IMG/VR virus record: IMGVR_UViG_3300017971_000588
Location: 1 to 33,199 of that record
From: a virus
DNA: 33,199 nt
Reading direction: 5' to 3' (one strand)
The notes below the pieces were generated by a model, which was not told the origin of the DNA, made no database searches, and saw only the letters and a list, made by a program, of their open reading frames with translations. This document shows positions 24,137 through 31,990 of this stretch, one piece after another. Each line of letters begins with the position of its first letter. Positions within the stretch are counted from its first letter, which is position 1. A program made the translations under genes and the position numbers.

Positions 24137-25807
24137 TTATGATTCTTTACCATTTCCCTTGCGTCTTTTTCCATGGCATTTTGAACATTCCCAAACAACA
24201 TCAAAAGGTCTACTATAATCATTATGATGTGCTTGTGCGTTTTGGCTCCCGCAACTATGGCATTTACCTCTTTTTATCTTTCCGTCTCTTATAGCATTTG
24301 TTAATGCATTATGAGCCTTTCTTTTTTCAGGGTTGTTATCAGCCCACTTTTTTTTTTGCTTGTTATGCCTTTTTGTTTTATCTAAACTACATTTTATCTT
24401 TTTATATATATCCTGTAAGGCATTATAAGCATGCTTAGATTCTTTAATCGGTTGTTCATCGTCAATTTTTTTGTCTTCTTCTTCTGCATTAGTTTCAACA
24501 CCTAATTGATTAATCATCAATGCCATTACTCTCTGTGCTGTCTCATTGCTCAAGAATTCATCCATTACTGATTGAGATAGTGCCGGTGTTAATTTGCTTA
24601 TACTATCAGCAACAAGTTCAACGTCTTTTTTAGATGGATCCGCTAAAGTAATTTTGAATGGATAGTCTGCGACCTTCCCGGTTAACTGATCCGCGTTAAT
24701 AGCCTCTTGAATCTGATATTCAACCAGTAAAATAAACATATCACGTATAAATTTTTGACGTCGTTTAATCTGTCTTATTGTCGGTTCAGTGATCTCTTTA
24801 CTTGTTGCTCTGTTTATATCATCGCCAACTCCAAAAATCCAATGCGATGGAAAACCACTGCCACTCGTTAATTGAGTCCCGATCATTTTCATAAAATCAA
24901 CCAGATCATCGGCTGTCAATTTCGGATTCATCGCGTCCCATTTCTCTTTCTCATTATGAATGACAGATGAACCGGCTTTCGGTGGATTTATTAATAATTC
25001 CATTGCTCTGCCTGCTATATCCTGCTCGTTCGCTCCCTCAATCGTAATATCCCATAAAAAAGATAACAAAAATACAACACGTTCTGACATTGTGAATAAT
25101 GTTTTATCATATATATCCAGCCAATCCGCGATATTCAACAAATCGCTTTGACCACGTGTACCGAATGAACTTTTATTAATCTGAAACGTGAATATTTCAC
25201 CTGAAATTTTATCTTCTTTATAATTCCGTTTTATGATTTCATATTTTTTTGTATTAGGTCCATGTGATGTCTCCGATGATTTCGGATATAAATATTCCAG
25301 CTCTTCAGCATTTTCTTCATTTCGTGTAATTTTGTCAATCTGTTCAGGATCAAACGCCCCGAGTTTTACAATACCGTTAAATTCATTTACGAACGGTCTG
25401 AATATCAATTCTCCATATCTCGATAAATCTTCAAATCTCTGCCCACCGCGTTCTTCCCACTCATTAATCAGCATAAACTTGTCTATAATTTCCTGCGCCT
25501 TTTCATCTTTAAATTTAATTGAAATACCGTCCGCATAAGTGAAATCGGTCCATAATTTAATAATACGCCGAGCCTGTGGATTTCTCTCAACGAGCCAGTC
25601 CACGACCTTAATCATTTTGTCATGTTTTAATGGTGTTAAATCTCTTAATCGTGATGTCTCTGTTATACGTCGCCAGTTACTGTCCTCACGAACACGCAAA
25701 CTTGAAGCCTCTTTGAACGCTGTACTACGTTCAATATCAATAACACTTTTGAATAACTTCTTTCCTACAAAAGTTTTTAATCTACCGAAAGATTCTTTAA
25801 TCTTCAA
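24137..25807 (-). CDS. Portal protein with fused C-terminal HNH-type zinc domain
   Basis: The portal forms the dodecameric vertex through which DNA enters the head. The body (to about residue 460, numbering from 25849) looks like phage portals: WLVERNPQARRIIKLWTDF, GELIFRPFVNE, FPSHWIFGVGDD, and the TEPTIRQIKRRQKFIRDM helix. Residues about 480-568 carry an unrelated HNH-like module: NPEKRKAHNALTNAIRDGK, then C530-x2-C533, H541-H542, and C555-x2-C558-H559. This module normally occurs as a free small phage nuclease. The longest frame opens at GTG 25849, upstream of the promoter's expected transcription start. TTG at 25807, 10 nt after GGGAG, is therefore the likely start (556 residues). Confidence 0.85.
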   Translation of the reverse strand: MKIKESFGRLKTFVGKKLFKSVIDIERSTAFKEASSLRVREDSNWRRITETSRLRDLTPLKHDKMIKVVDWLVERNPQARRIIKLWTDFTYADGISIKFKDEKAQEIIDKFMLINEWEERGGQRFEDLSRYGELIFRPFVNEFNGIVKLGAFDPEQIDKITRNEENAEELEYLYPKSSETSHGPNTKKYEIIKRNYKEDKISGEIFTFQINKSSFGTRGQSDLLNIADWLDIYDKTLFTMSERVVFLLSFLWDITIEGANEQDIAGRAMELLINPPKAGSSVIHNEKEKWDAMNPKLTADDLVDFMKMIGTQLTSGSGFPSHWIFGVGDDINRATSKEITEPTIRQIKRRQKFIRDMFILLVEYQIQEAINADQLTGKVADYPFKITLADPSKKDVELVADSISKLTPALSQSVMDEFLSNETAQRVMALMINQLGVETNAEEEDKKIDDEQPIKESKHAYNALQDIYKKIKCSLDKTKRHNKQKKKWADNNPEKRKAHNALTNAIRDGKIKRGKCHSCGSQNAQAHHNDYSRPFDVVWECSKCHGKRRKGNGKES

Positions 25808-25839
25808 AATAAAGCCACTCCCAAAATTTATCTTGATAT

Positions 25840-25868
25840 ATAATAACACCTTATTATTTCGATGTCAA
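25840..25868 (-). promoter_or_regulatory. Late promoter A (portal unit)
   Basis: TTGACA (25863-25868), 17 nt spacer, TATTAT (25840-25845). With the downstream ATATATCAAG it matches the capsid promoter at 19609-19637 at 32 of 37 positions. It directly follows a terminator. Confidence 0.8.
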
Positions 25869-25888
25869 GTAAAAAATAAAATAAAAAC

Positions 25889-25923
25889 AAAAAACCCCAC
25901 ACGGTTGACAAGACCATGCAGGG
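25889..25923 (-). terminator. Rho-independent terminator
   Basis: Minus-strand hairpin with 11-bp arms (25913-25923 and 25895-25905, including three G-U pairs), a 7-nt loop and a T6 tail. It ends the short unit before the portal promoter. Confidence 0.75.
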
Positions 25924-25952
25924 CGATTTTTAAAAATCGACTTTTCAACGCA

Positions 25953-26117
25953 TTATGTTTTACATTTAATTACATTGTGTAAATAACTCATTTCTTTTTT
26001 AAAGTCTTTTCTGTCGTCTAATACCATAAATAATATTAATACAAACAATGGGTAACCAATCACATACAACGGCGATATTATCATATAGTATAAAGTTTTT
26101 CTTATTATGTTATACAT
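25953..26117 (-). CDS. Small single-span membrane protein
   Basis: 54 residues starting MYNIIRKTLYYMII. A long hydrophobic segment covers about residues 8-33, followed by a charged tail (DDRKDFKKEMS). GGAGG lies 6 nt before the ATG, inside the end of the preceding gene, and a terminator follows about 30 nt after the stop. Both support a real last gene of this unit. Orientation is likely N-in by the basic start (RK). Function is unknown. Confidence 0.6.
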   Translation of the reverse strand: MYNIIRKTLYYMIISPLYVIGYPLFVLILFMVLDDRKDFKKEMSYLHNVIKCKT

Positions 26118-26481
26118 TCTCGACCTCCAATAAATTATTATCTTTTAAGTATATCCACATTTTTGCAAGTGCATTGCATAGTTTGTTATCAATGAAACTT
26201 TCTGAAATCAGTTGAACATATATTTCATAATAAAGATACGAAGATTTCGTTTTTGGTCTATGTGCATATATCTCAAATCTGTTATACTCTAACTCTGCAA
26301 GTAGTTCTTCTGCTGTGGGGGAAGCGTACATATCATTAAATTCACTTAAATCACCACTGTCTACTAAATTATAACCATTAGCCATGTCCGAAAGAAATAC
26401 AAACAGACTATATTGTTTAAACCCTTTCTCTTTTAACTGTTTGGCTATTTCTAAATCAACTGTTATGTCTTTTAAATTCAT
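26110..26481 (-). CDS. Hypothetical protein, early or middle unit
   Basis: 123 residues, helical, acidic overall (FNDMYASPTAEELLAELEYNRFEIYA). The N-terminal KDITVDLEIAKQLKEKGFKQYS resembles proteins predicted as small phage regulators of unknown role, but no domain can be named. It overlaps the previous gene by 4 nt, and its last codons contain the ribosome binding site and ATG of the small membrane gene that follows. Confidence 0.6.
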   Translation of the reverse strand: MNLKDITVDLEIAKQLKEKGFKQYSLFVFLSDMANGYNLVDSGDLSEFNDMYASPTAEELLAELEYNRFEIYAHRPKTKSSYLYYEIYVQLISESFIDNKLCNALAKMWIYLKDNNLLEVENV

Positions 26482-26798
26482 TTCTTTATCCCCCTCTCAA
26501 TCGTGCATATATCGTTGTATATTTGTTTTGCATATACTTTGCGCATATCAATATTTTGTTCATAACGCCATTTTAAAAATAAAGAACTTTCTGAACCACA
26601 GCTCCAACCCCAAAGAAAAGACAACTCACAATATTCACAAACCTCCATGTGTCTATGACAGAACCCACAATTACTGTTTAAGTTTTTTAATTCGTCGATT
26701 TGTGAGCACCAAAGAAATAAAGAAAGCGAATCATGCCCGGTCTCATACGCTTTCTTCCATTTGATTTTACTTAATCTACACGCTTCTTTTAATGTCAT
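26478..26798 (-). CDS. Cysteine/histidine-rich hypothetical protein
   Basis: 106 residues with a dense Cys/His patch: NCGFCHRHMEVCEYCELSF, then WSCGSE (about residues 43-68). This is suggestive of one or two zinc sites. The N-terminal MTLKEACRLSKIKWKKAYET looks helical and basic and could contact nucleic acid. Its stop overlaps the ATG of the next gene (ATGA). It is the first gene after the promoter at 26816-26843. No family is recognised. Confidence 0.6.
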   Translation of the reverse strand: MTLKEACRLSKIKWKKAYETGHDSLSLFLWCSQIDELKNLNSNCGFCHRHMEVCEYCELSFLWGWSCGSESSLFLKWRYEQNIDMRKVYAKQIYNDICTIERGIKK

Positions 26799-26815
26799 AC
26801 ATTCACCTCTCTTTA

Positions 26816-26843
26816 ATTATACAACTCTAAAATAAAAAGTCAA
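26816..26843 (-). promoter_or_regulatory. Strong sigma70-like promoter
   Basis: TTGACT (26838-26843), 16 nt spacer, perfect TATAAT (26816-26821), minus strand. It overlaps the end of the exonuclease gene and lies just upstream of the gene starting at 26798, whose AGAGGTG ribosome binding site follows within 20 nt of the expected transcription start. Confidence 0.75.
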
Positions 26844-27790
26844 GTTTTCATTTTTAGTCTCTCTAAATATGTCAACATGTGTAAATACGTTTTATTGCTG
26901 ATCCTGTATTGTTTTTTACAGTCGTTGCATTTCATATTCCGTCGTATAACACCCATCGGGGTCGTATATGTTTTGTACATTTCAACATTTTCTCCGGCAC
27001 ATTCGGGGCATTCCCATTTATGACCACCTTTTAAGACCGCAAAATTTGTGTTATGCCATATATACGGTGACATCGAAAAATAAACCGCCTCCAATAATAT
27101 AACGTCATTCTCACAATATTCAACCATTTTATTTAATTGTTTTTCATCTTTATTCTCAATCACGTCAATCCACATCTGCAAACCTGTATGATCCAATTTT
27201 CTGCCCACCTGCAAAAATTGTCCGATGAAATCCAATTTATTAGATGCAAATGAAAAATACTGCCGTGCTTTTTTCAACGTGTCCAATGTCCTATATGTAG
27301 GAAACATATATAATCCATGTTCTATACAACGTGTACGAAGTTCTTTAATGTCAAAACGATCGCCATTATGACCGACTATTTCGTCCGCTTGACCGAGTAT
27401 TTTAACAAATTTCTTTATCATAACTTTGTCATCCTGATTTTTATCCCACCTCAACGAATGAACCCGATCTTCATATTGCCATTTGTATGATATACATATA
27501 ATTTTTTTTGTTTCTTTTAACATTTCAGGTCTAACATATTGTTTACCGCATCGCCACGCCCTGACTATATGATAAGACGTTTCAACATCAAAAAATAATC
27601 TTTTTATCGGTTTTTGCTTTGCCTCGATTTTAAGCCGTTTTCTCAAATTACGAACAAAACATCTGACATTTTCAAGTTCTTTATCAAGATCAAAATGTTT
27701 AATTATATCTCTTGCTATGACGGTATTATTAGGCTGAGTTTCCAGTTTAACACGCGTGAATTCTTTGACTCTCTCTGAATATCCTCTCAT
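26840..27790 (-). CDS. DEDD (DnaQ-like) 3'-5' exonuclease with C-terminal zinc ribbon
   Basis: 316 residues. An N-terminal helix-turn-helix-like region (residues 1-58) is followed by an RNase H-fold exonuclease. Its metal ligands are visible as FFDVET (D68, E70), GHNGDRFD (D147) and YCENDV (D229). There is no polymerase domain. The C-terminal part carries a zinc ribbon, CPEC (261-264) paired with CNDC (288-291). The family (YprB/DUF-type RNase H-like exonucleases) trims 3' ends of DNA or RNA; the substrate is not shown here. Overlap with the KOW-like and RNA ligase genes suggests RNA end processing. The promoter for the next unit sits across its stop codon. Confidence 0.82.
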   Translation of the reverse strand: MRGYSERVKEFTRVKLETQPNNTVIARDIIKHFDLDKELENVRCFVRNLRKRLKIEAKQKPIKRLFFDVETSYHIVRAWRCGKQYVRPEMLKETKKIICISYKWQYEDRVHSLRWDKNQDDKVMIKKFVKILGQADEIVGHNGDRFDIKELRTRCIEHGLYMFPTYRTLDTLKKARQYFSFASNKLDFIGQFLQVGRKLDHTGLQMWIDVIENKDEKQLNKMVEYCENDVILLEAVYFSMSPYIWHNTNFAVLKGGHKWECPECAGENVEMYKTYTTPMGVIRRNMKCNDCKKQYRISNKTYLHMLTYLERLKMKT

Positions 27791-27957
27791 TTTCCCTCCA
27801 TTGATTTTGCCAAATTTTTGATTTTCACCGCTCCTCTATGACGATTGATAAATGCAATATCATCTCCGGTCGTTTTATGGATCACACTTATAATATGACC
27901 CTTTGAAATTGATTTCCCATTATTATAATCAACTTTATCACCTGTTTTTAATTTCAT
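27787..27957 (-). CDS. Small SH3/KOW-like protein between RNA ligase and exonuclease
   Basis: 56 residues, MKLKTGDKVDYNNGKSISKG and onward, with a short-strand pattern: KTGDKVDY, then GHIISVIHKTTGDDIAFINRH, then GAVKIKNLAKS. The opening LKTGDKVDY and glycine-bounded strands resemble KOW/SH3-type barrels that bind RNA or the ribosome, but this is inference from a short sequence. Its ATG overlaps the RNA ligase stop (TAATG) and its TGA overlaps the exonuclease ATG (ATGA). The three genes are therefore almost certainly cotranslated. Confidence 0.65.
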   Translation of the reverse strand: MKLKTGDKVDYNNGKSISKGHIISVIHKTTGDDIAFINRHRGAVKIKNLAKSMEGK

Positions 27958-28856
27958 TATTTACCTTCCTTTTCAAATTGTTTTTCAACCAGTTTGTCTT
28001 TGTACCAATCAGGAAGTCCACGTACAACTGACCTCTCTATGTTTTTCCAAAAATGATCAAACAGTTTATCTTTTATCATGTCGGAACATTCGATCTTAAC
28101 ATCTTTTTGAACTTCTTTTATCAGCGATCCAATATCTTTGACCGACTCTGTTAACTCTCCATTATCTCTTAAATGTTGAACGGCTTTTTCAAAACGTGCA
28201 TCACTTCGTAACATTTCACATATTCCAGTTACAAGATCTGCTTTTGATGGGTTCATCAGCTTCCAATTTTTGTTATGTGTTTCCTTGAATTTTTCACTTA
28301 CATATTTTCCCATTAATGCGTGACCGTCCGCACCGAATCTACTATAATTTTTTATAACCATACCCTCAATCTTTTGACCGCCGAGAACACTATCTTTTTC
28401 AAGCAGTTCTTTAAAATCATCAATATTATCAATCGGTTTTCTGCTGATTATCGGCACTGTCTCAAATCCTAATCGTAAAGCCTCGGCCGCCTTACTCTGA
28501 TATGTTAAATAATCTTCTTGCCCTGTATCAATGTCAAATATCATTATAAAGTTTTTCGGAACTCTGTCATATGCAAGTGTATTATGTTTCGGTCTTCCCA
28601 AAAATTCACCACGGTATGTCCAGTTATTATGTAAGTGTTCTTTGATTCTCAATACAGTTTCAACCGCTGGAATAAACATTTTAACAGGATTTGTCAAATC
28701 AAGTATTTTATTTTTACTTTTACAAATCAATTCACCGTCATAAATACCGAAACTAAATTGTGAACCGTCAACCTTTTCTTCAATTAGCACATCGCCTTTT
28801 AACAAATCAGCAATCGCTTTATGTCCAAAATTATAAATTTTACCGTAACTTCTCAT
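27957..28856 (-). CDS. RNA ligase (nucleotidyltransferase superfamily)
   Basis: It would join RNA 5'-phosphate and 3'-OH ends via a lysine-AMP intermediate. In the frame opening at a GTG at 28868, motif I is EEKVDGSQ (adenylated Lys 32), motif III is YRGEFLG (85-91), motif IIIa is MIFDID (109-114), motif IV is IEGMVIKN (167-174) and motif V is MGKYV (186-190). RGEF and EGMVIK match the RNA_ligase (Rnl2-like) family better than DNA ligases. A helical C-terminal domain of about 100 residues follows. The ATG at 28856 has a GAGGTG motif 6 nt upstream and is preferred (299 residues). Phage RNA ligases often repair tRNAs cut by host defence nucleases. The stop overlaps the next small gene as TAATG. 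Confidence 0.88.
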   Translation of the reverse strand: MRSYGKIYNFGHKAIADLLKGDVLIEEKVDGSQFSFGIYDGELICKSKNKILDLTNPVKMFIPAVETVLRIKEHLHNNWTYRGEFLGRPKHNTLAYDRVPKNFIMIFDIDTGQEDYLTYQSKAAEALRLGFETVPIISRKPIDNIDDFKELLEKDSVLGGQKIEGMVIKNYSRFGADGHALMGKYVSEKFKETHNKNWKLMNPSKADLVTGICEMLRSDARFEKAVQHLRDNGELTESVKDIGSLIKEVQKDVKIECSDMIKDKLFDHFWKNIERSVVRGLPDWYKDKLVEKQFEKEGK

Positions 28857-28871
28857 TTTGCACCTCACATA

Positions 28872-28902
28872 ATTATACTAATAATTAAAAATAAAAAGTC
28901 AA
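28872..28902 (-). promoter_or_regulatory. Putative promoter for the RNA ligase unit
   Basis: On the minus strand a TTGACT box (28897-28902) and a perfect TATAAT (28872-28877) are separated by 19 nt, longer than ideal. The TTGACTTTTTAT core is shared with other promoters in the window (near 26840 and 860). It lies just after the terminase stop and just before the RNA ligase start. Confidence 0.5.
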
Positions 28903-28910
28903 GTGTTTTT

Positions 28911-30437
28911 TTATATAACACTATTCCTTTTTTCAGTGTACATCGATTTCATATTATTGCTAAATGTCTTTGTCACAATTGCCGTGTCCTGTTTCAACAT
29001 TGTATATCCGTTACTGATAACATCGACTATATCGTCATGCGAACCAGACGGAAATTCCGAACATTCCCTTATCAAATCCCTATTCCACTCTGCACGTTTT
29101 AAATAGATATTACCAGCCTGAAATATCGGCTCTAATGGTTCGGCTCTTGTTATCTTGTCTTTGGCTGGTGATATTTGCTCAACCGTTCGTAACCCTCTTA
29201 ATATCGACGCTAGATTCTCATAGGTGTCTTTATACCCAGCGATTGCCTCAATACCCACTTTGACAGTATCGCCGTCAACCTGTGCCGTCTGTAATATTAT
29301 CGGGTCCCTCTTAGGTGCTGACCATTGCCCCCGAACTAAATCTCTAATATATATCGCTGGAACTTTTACACCTTCATCATTTTCAATTTCACCTACTGCC
29401 AACAATCCGCCGACCGTATAATCAGGGTCTTGTTTTAATTGCTGTTTGCTTGTCGATGCTAAATCCCATATTCTAGCCCATCTTAAACCATCAGGAAAAC
29501 TATCTACTATTTTGATTCTGCTACAATCCAAACGTCCACCCTCTTTGATAACTGGATTACATTGTAACAATCCAGCCGATGCATATTTTCCCAAAGATGC
29601 GAATTGCTGTTTATACCACTGCTCTGGAAATCTCTCAGGAAATAAATATTTATTTTCATATTTATCACTCACGGCTGGAAATGATATAACCTCAAATACT
29701 GGAAAGTCTGGTTCGTAGTCTTCACTATCAGGATCATTCTTTTTCTTTATACGTCCGATAATGTCGTCAATATGCCACGGTGTCGCTAATATTATTGTAA
29801 CACTTACAGGGGCACGTCGAGTAAAAAACGCTTGTGTAAACCAGTCCCATTGTCTATCCCTTGTCTTTGCTGATTCCGCATCGTCCCTGTTTTTCAAATA
29901 ATCATCTATAATACCAAAATGATAGCCCTTACCAGTAATAGCACCACCGACACCAGCCCACCGAGTTTTTCCGTTCACCTTGTCTTTTCTATTTACAGGT
30001 TCAACATCCCATTTCTCAACTGAATGTGTTTTACTTGATAACTTGATATCTGGAAACACCTCTCGGAATGTCTCGGTATCTACAATAGCCCTAGAATCTC
30101 TTGACAGGTCGTGTGAGAGGTCTGCACCGTATGTACCGACTAAAACCTCTATATTCTTGAAAAGTCCTAATATACGTGGTGGTAAGTAACGAGAAACAAT
30201 CTGCGACTTACCATGTCGAAACGGGATAGTCAAAATCAAGAACACCGATCGACCTTTTCTATAACTGGCAATTGCATTGTCTATTTTATCGCATATAACT
30301 TTTGTATGTCGACCGACAATAAACGGGTCTTTCTTTTTATCGAACGTCCAACAATACCGCATAAACTCCACATGTTCACGTTTTGCAAGTTCACGGTCTA
30401 TGTCATCAACATTTATAAAAGATTTTTCTATTTCCAC
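28911..30437 (-). CDS. terL: Terminase large subunit (DNA packaging ATPase/nuclease)
   Basis: It drives ATP-dependent packaging of phage DNA into proheads through the portal and cuts the concatemer. Numbering from an in-frame ATG at 30485, the Walker A-like loop is IPFRHGKS (87-94), Walker B is FGIIDD (190-195), and the coupling motif is ATPWH (234-238). The nuclease half begins near RIWDLAS and has late acidic residues (SHDDIVD). I prefer the GTG at 30437 as start: GGAG lies 4 nt before it, while the ATG at 30485 has no ribosome binding site and its extra 16 residues are Cys-rich and unlike terminases. Length from the GTG is 508 residues, normal for the family. The gene ends just upstream of the RNA ligase promoter. 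Confidence 0.93.
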   Translation of the reverse strand: MEIEKSFINVDDIDRELAKREHVEFMRYCWTFDKKKDPFIVGRHTKVICDKIDNAIASYRKGRSVFLILTIPFRHGKSQIVSRYLPPRILGLFKNIEVLVGTYGADLSHDLSRDSRAIVDTETFREVFPDIKLSSKTHSVEKWDVEPVNRKDKVNGKTRWAGVGGAITGKGYHFGIIDDYLKNRDDAESAKTRDRQWDWFTQAFFTRRAPVSVTIILATPWHIDDIIGRIKKKNDPDSEDYEPDFPVFEVISFPAVSDKYENKYLFPERFPEQWYKQQFASLGKYASAGLLQCNPVIKEGGRLDCSRIKIVDSFPDGLRWARIWDLASTSKQQLKQDPDYTVGGLLAVGEIENDEGVKVPAIYIRDLVRGQWSAPKRDPIILQTAQVDGDTVKVGIEAIAGYKDTYENLASILRGLRTVEQISPAKDKITRAEPLEPIFQAGNIYLKRAEWNRDLIRECSEFPSGSHDDIVDVISNGYTMLKQDTAIVTKTFSNNMKSMYTEKRNSVI

Positions 30438-30511
30438 GTCGCTCCAACAAGATATAGAAAGCATACAAAAATTACAATACCGCATATACCATTTAAAAAT
30501 TGATTTGTCAT
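30428..30511 (-). CDS. Tiny membrane ORF overlapping the terminase start
   Basis: 27 codons, MTNQFLNGICGIVIFVC followed by ten more residues. It forms a single hydrophobic segment at about residues 9-24 with a short polar end. The support is contextual: AAGGAG lies 6 nt before the ATG, the best ribosome binding site in the neighbourhood, and the ATG directly follows the previous stop. Its last codons overlap the probable GTG start of the terminase, so it may work as a coupling leader peptide, or be a real small membrane protein. It is below usual gene-calling length. Confidence 0.5.
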   Translation of the reverse strand: MTNQFLNGICGIVIFVCFLYLVGATWK

Positions 30512-30769
30512 TTATAACTCCTTTTTAGTTATTTTTGTTAAATATTCCATTAAATCCAACCATGTCTCTCGGTCGCATTCGTGTTCATAATCCATCGCAA
30601 TAGGATTGTTGAAATGATTATTAATATCTTTAATCATTATTTCTGTTTCATGTTCAGGTATATTTTTCTCTGCCTTGATATAATCGGCAACCGTTTTACA
30701 GATATATGTATGTCGGCCGAGTGCATACCTCAATGCACAGGTTATCATTAAATAATAATCTTCTTTCAT
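30512..30769 (-). CDS. Small hypothetical protein upstream of terminase
   Basis: 85 residues, helical, not recognised (MKEDYYLMITCALRYALGRHTYICKTV, then DYEHECDRETWLDLMEYL). It may be soluble with two short amphipathic helices. It could occupy the small-terminase slot just before the large subunit, but no helix-turn-helix of the usual small terminase type is visible, so I do not call it one. Its TAA stop is followed directly by the ATG of the tiny ORF at 30511, and the last codons supply that ORF's AAGGAG ribosome binding site. Confidence 0.6.
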   Translation of the reverse strand: MKEDYYLMITCALRYALGRHTYICKTVADYIKAEKNIPEHETEIMIKDINNHFNNPIAMDYEHECDRETWLDLMEYLTKITKKEL

Positions 30770-31111
30770 TTACAAATCCTCTATTTTTTTAGTCATTATA
30801 TTGTACTCAATCTCGTTCATATCGTCACAATGTTCCGAGAGTATCTCAATAATTTTTTCTTTCGTTTCAAACCTTGTCTGCAATTCACAATTTGACATTG
30901 TGCATTCCTGTTCAGATAATACTAAATCATATACGGCTTGTAAACTATCTAATTCATTTTTCAATTCTGCATTCTCTTTTAGCACTCGTTCATATTCATC
31001 TATCATATTTCTAATAATCAAATCATCTACATAATTTGATTTTTCAGCATTATAATTATCTTGCCATTTTTTATAATGCACCCTTGCTTTTTCTATGTGT
31101 TCTTTATACAT
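30770..31111 (-). CDS. Coiled-coil hypothetical protein
   Basis: 113 residues, strongly helical. A long heptad-like stretch lies around residues 30-70 (IDEYERVLKENAELKNELDSL). Two cysteines sit at EQECTMSNCEL. The architecture (short coiled coil plus a few cysteines) resembles other small accessory proteins in this region. An AGGAG motif lies upstream of the ATG. It abuts its neighbours on both sides, as expected for a polycistronic unit. No function is assigned. Confidence 0.6.
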   Translation of the reverse strand: MYKEHIEKARVHYKKWQDNYNAEKSNYVDDLIIRNMIDEYERVLKENAELKNELDSLQAVYDLVLSEQECTMSNCELQTRFETKEKIIEILSEHCDDMNEIEYNIMTKKIEDL

Positions 31112-31387
31112 TTATTTCTCCTCAATCTGTTCTGTTAGGTATTTTATTATTTCTTCTGTGTTCATTCTTAAAGCACCATTTAATATATGGTTTCTTTCAA
31201 ACGCATCTAATCCAAACACCTCAAACACTTTATATTTCGGGTTAAACAGCCACTCGTAAAAGCCGATTTTATATATTTGATAATTCCCTGTCTTTGGGTT
31301 ATGGTTAAACGTAACATTTTTGTTGTCTATATTTATAACCTTGATTTCACTCTGATTATCATTATAGTATTTTATTAGTTTTTTCAT
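31112..31387 (-). CDS. Hypothetical protein following the pentapeptide gene
   Basis: 91 residues, not recognised. The N-terminal part is beta-rich and basic (EIKVINIDNKNVTFNHNPKTGNYQIYKIG). The C-terminal part is helical with MNTEEIIKYLTEQIEEK. It starts with [10 protein letters not shown] behind a GGGGGAG motif, and its ATG overlaps the stop of the pentapeptide gene by one base, so coupled translation is likely. No cysteine cluster or membrane segment is seen. Confidence 0.6.
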   Translation of the reverse strand: MKKLIKYYNDNQSEIKVINIDNKNVTFNHNPKTGNYQIYKIGFYEWLFNPKYKVFEVFGLDAFERNHILNGALRMNTEEIIKYLTEQIEEK

Positions 31388-31989
31388 TAAATCTCCCCCT
31401 TAAATCTTTTTAAATATTCATCATAACCCAAATCAGCAATTTTTTTTAATATCTTTTGTGCAGACGGTATTTTTCTTATCTTATCCCAACACCAATAACT
31501 CATATAGACTTGAGATATTTTACCGAGTTCTTTAACTGTGAATTTTTCGTTGTTTCTTTTTACTACATCAAATAAAAACTCATGGTTATCATAATAGTTT
31601 TTGGCTCCACGAAGGTCGGCTCCACGAAGGTCGGCTCCGATAAGGTTGGCTCCACGAAGGTCGGCTCCACGAAGGTCGGCTCCACGAAGGTTGGCTCCGT
31701 AAAGGTTGGCTCCGTAAAGGCTGGCTCCACGAAGGTCAGCTCTGTCAAGGCTGGCTCCGATAAGGTCTGCTCTGCGAAGGTCTGCTCCACGAAGGTCGGC
31801 TCTGCGAAGGTCTGCTCCACGAAGGTTGGCTCTGTCAAGGCTGGCTCCGCTAAGGTCTTCTCCGTAAAGATCTGCTCCGCTAAGGTCTGCTCCGTTTTTC
31901 TCTACACAATCTTTAACGCTTTCATATTTACCGCATACTAATACATTTTTACTATCGAATCTTGATACTATTTTAATTTGTTTTTTCAT
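31387..31989 (-). CDS. Pentapeptide-repeat protein (full-length paralogue)
   Basis: 200 residues in three parts. Residues 1-33 are a conserved N-terminal module ([11 protein letters not shown], then [18 protein letters not shown]). Residues 34-128 hold about 19 pentapeptides of the A(D/N)LxG type, which should fold as a right-handed quadrilateral beta-helix. The rest is a C-terminal domain containing [22 protein letters not shown]. The same N and C modules recur in the two genes at 1-584. In DNA the repeat is a 15-bp unit spanning about 31601-31895. Some pentapeptide proteins mimic DNA and protect gyrase (Qnr/MfpA), but nothing here proves that role. A GGAG motif precedes the start. Confidence 0.9.
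   Translation of the reverse strand: MKKQIKIVSRFDSKNVLVCGKYESVKDCVEKNGADLSGADLYGEDLSGASLDRANLRGADLRRADLRGADLRRADLIGASLDRADLRGASLYGANLYGANLRGADLRGADLRGANLIGADLRGADLRGAKNYYDNHEFLFDVVKRNNEKFTVKELGKISQVYMSYWCWDKIRKIPSAQKILKKIADLGYDEYLKRFKGEI
31601..31895. repeat. 15-bp tandem repeats in the pentapeptide gene
   Basis: About 19-20 degenerate 15-bp units (consensus near ggctccacgaaggtc). Less uniform than the array at 1-150. Confidence 0.9.
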
Positions 31990-31990
31990 C

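Noticed and set aside
25807-25849. GTG at 25849 as the portal start
   Set aside because: It lies upstream of the expected transcription start and overlaps the -10 region; TTG 25807 has proper spacing from GGGAG.
30437-30485. ATG at 30485 as the terminase start
   Set aside because: No ribosome binding site, atypical Cys-rich extension, and the stretch is better used by the 27-codon ORF in another frame.
31563-31941. Other frames across the pentapeptide repeats (EPTFV and KVGST types)
   Set aside because: A 15-bp repeat stays open in several frames. Only the frame with the conserved N and C modules has a ribosome binding site and homologues.
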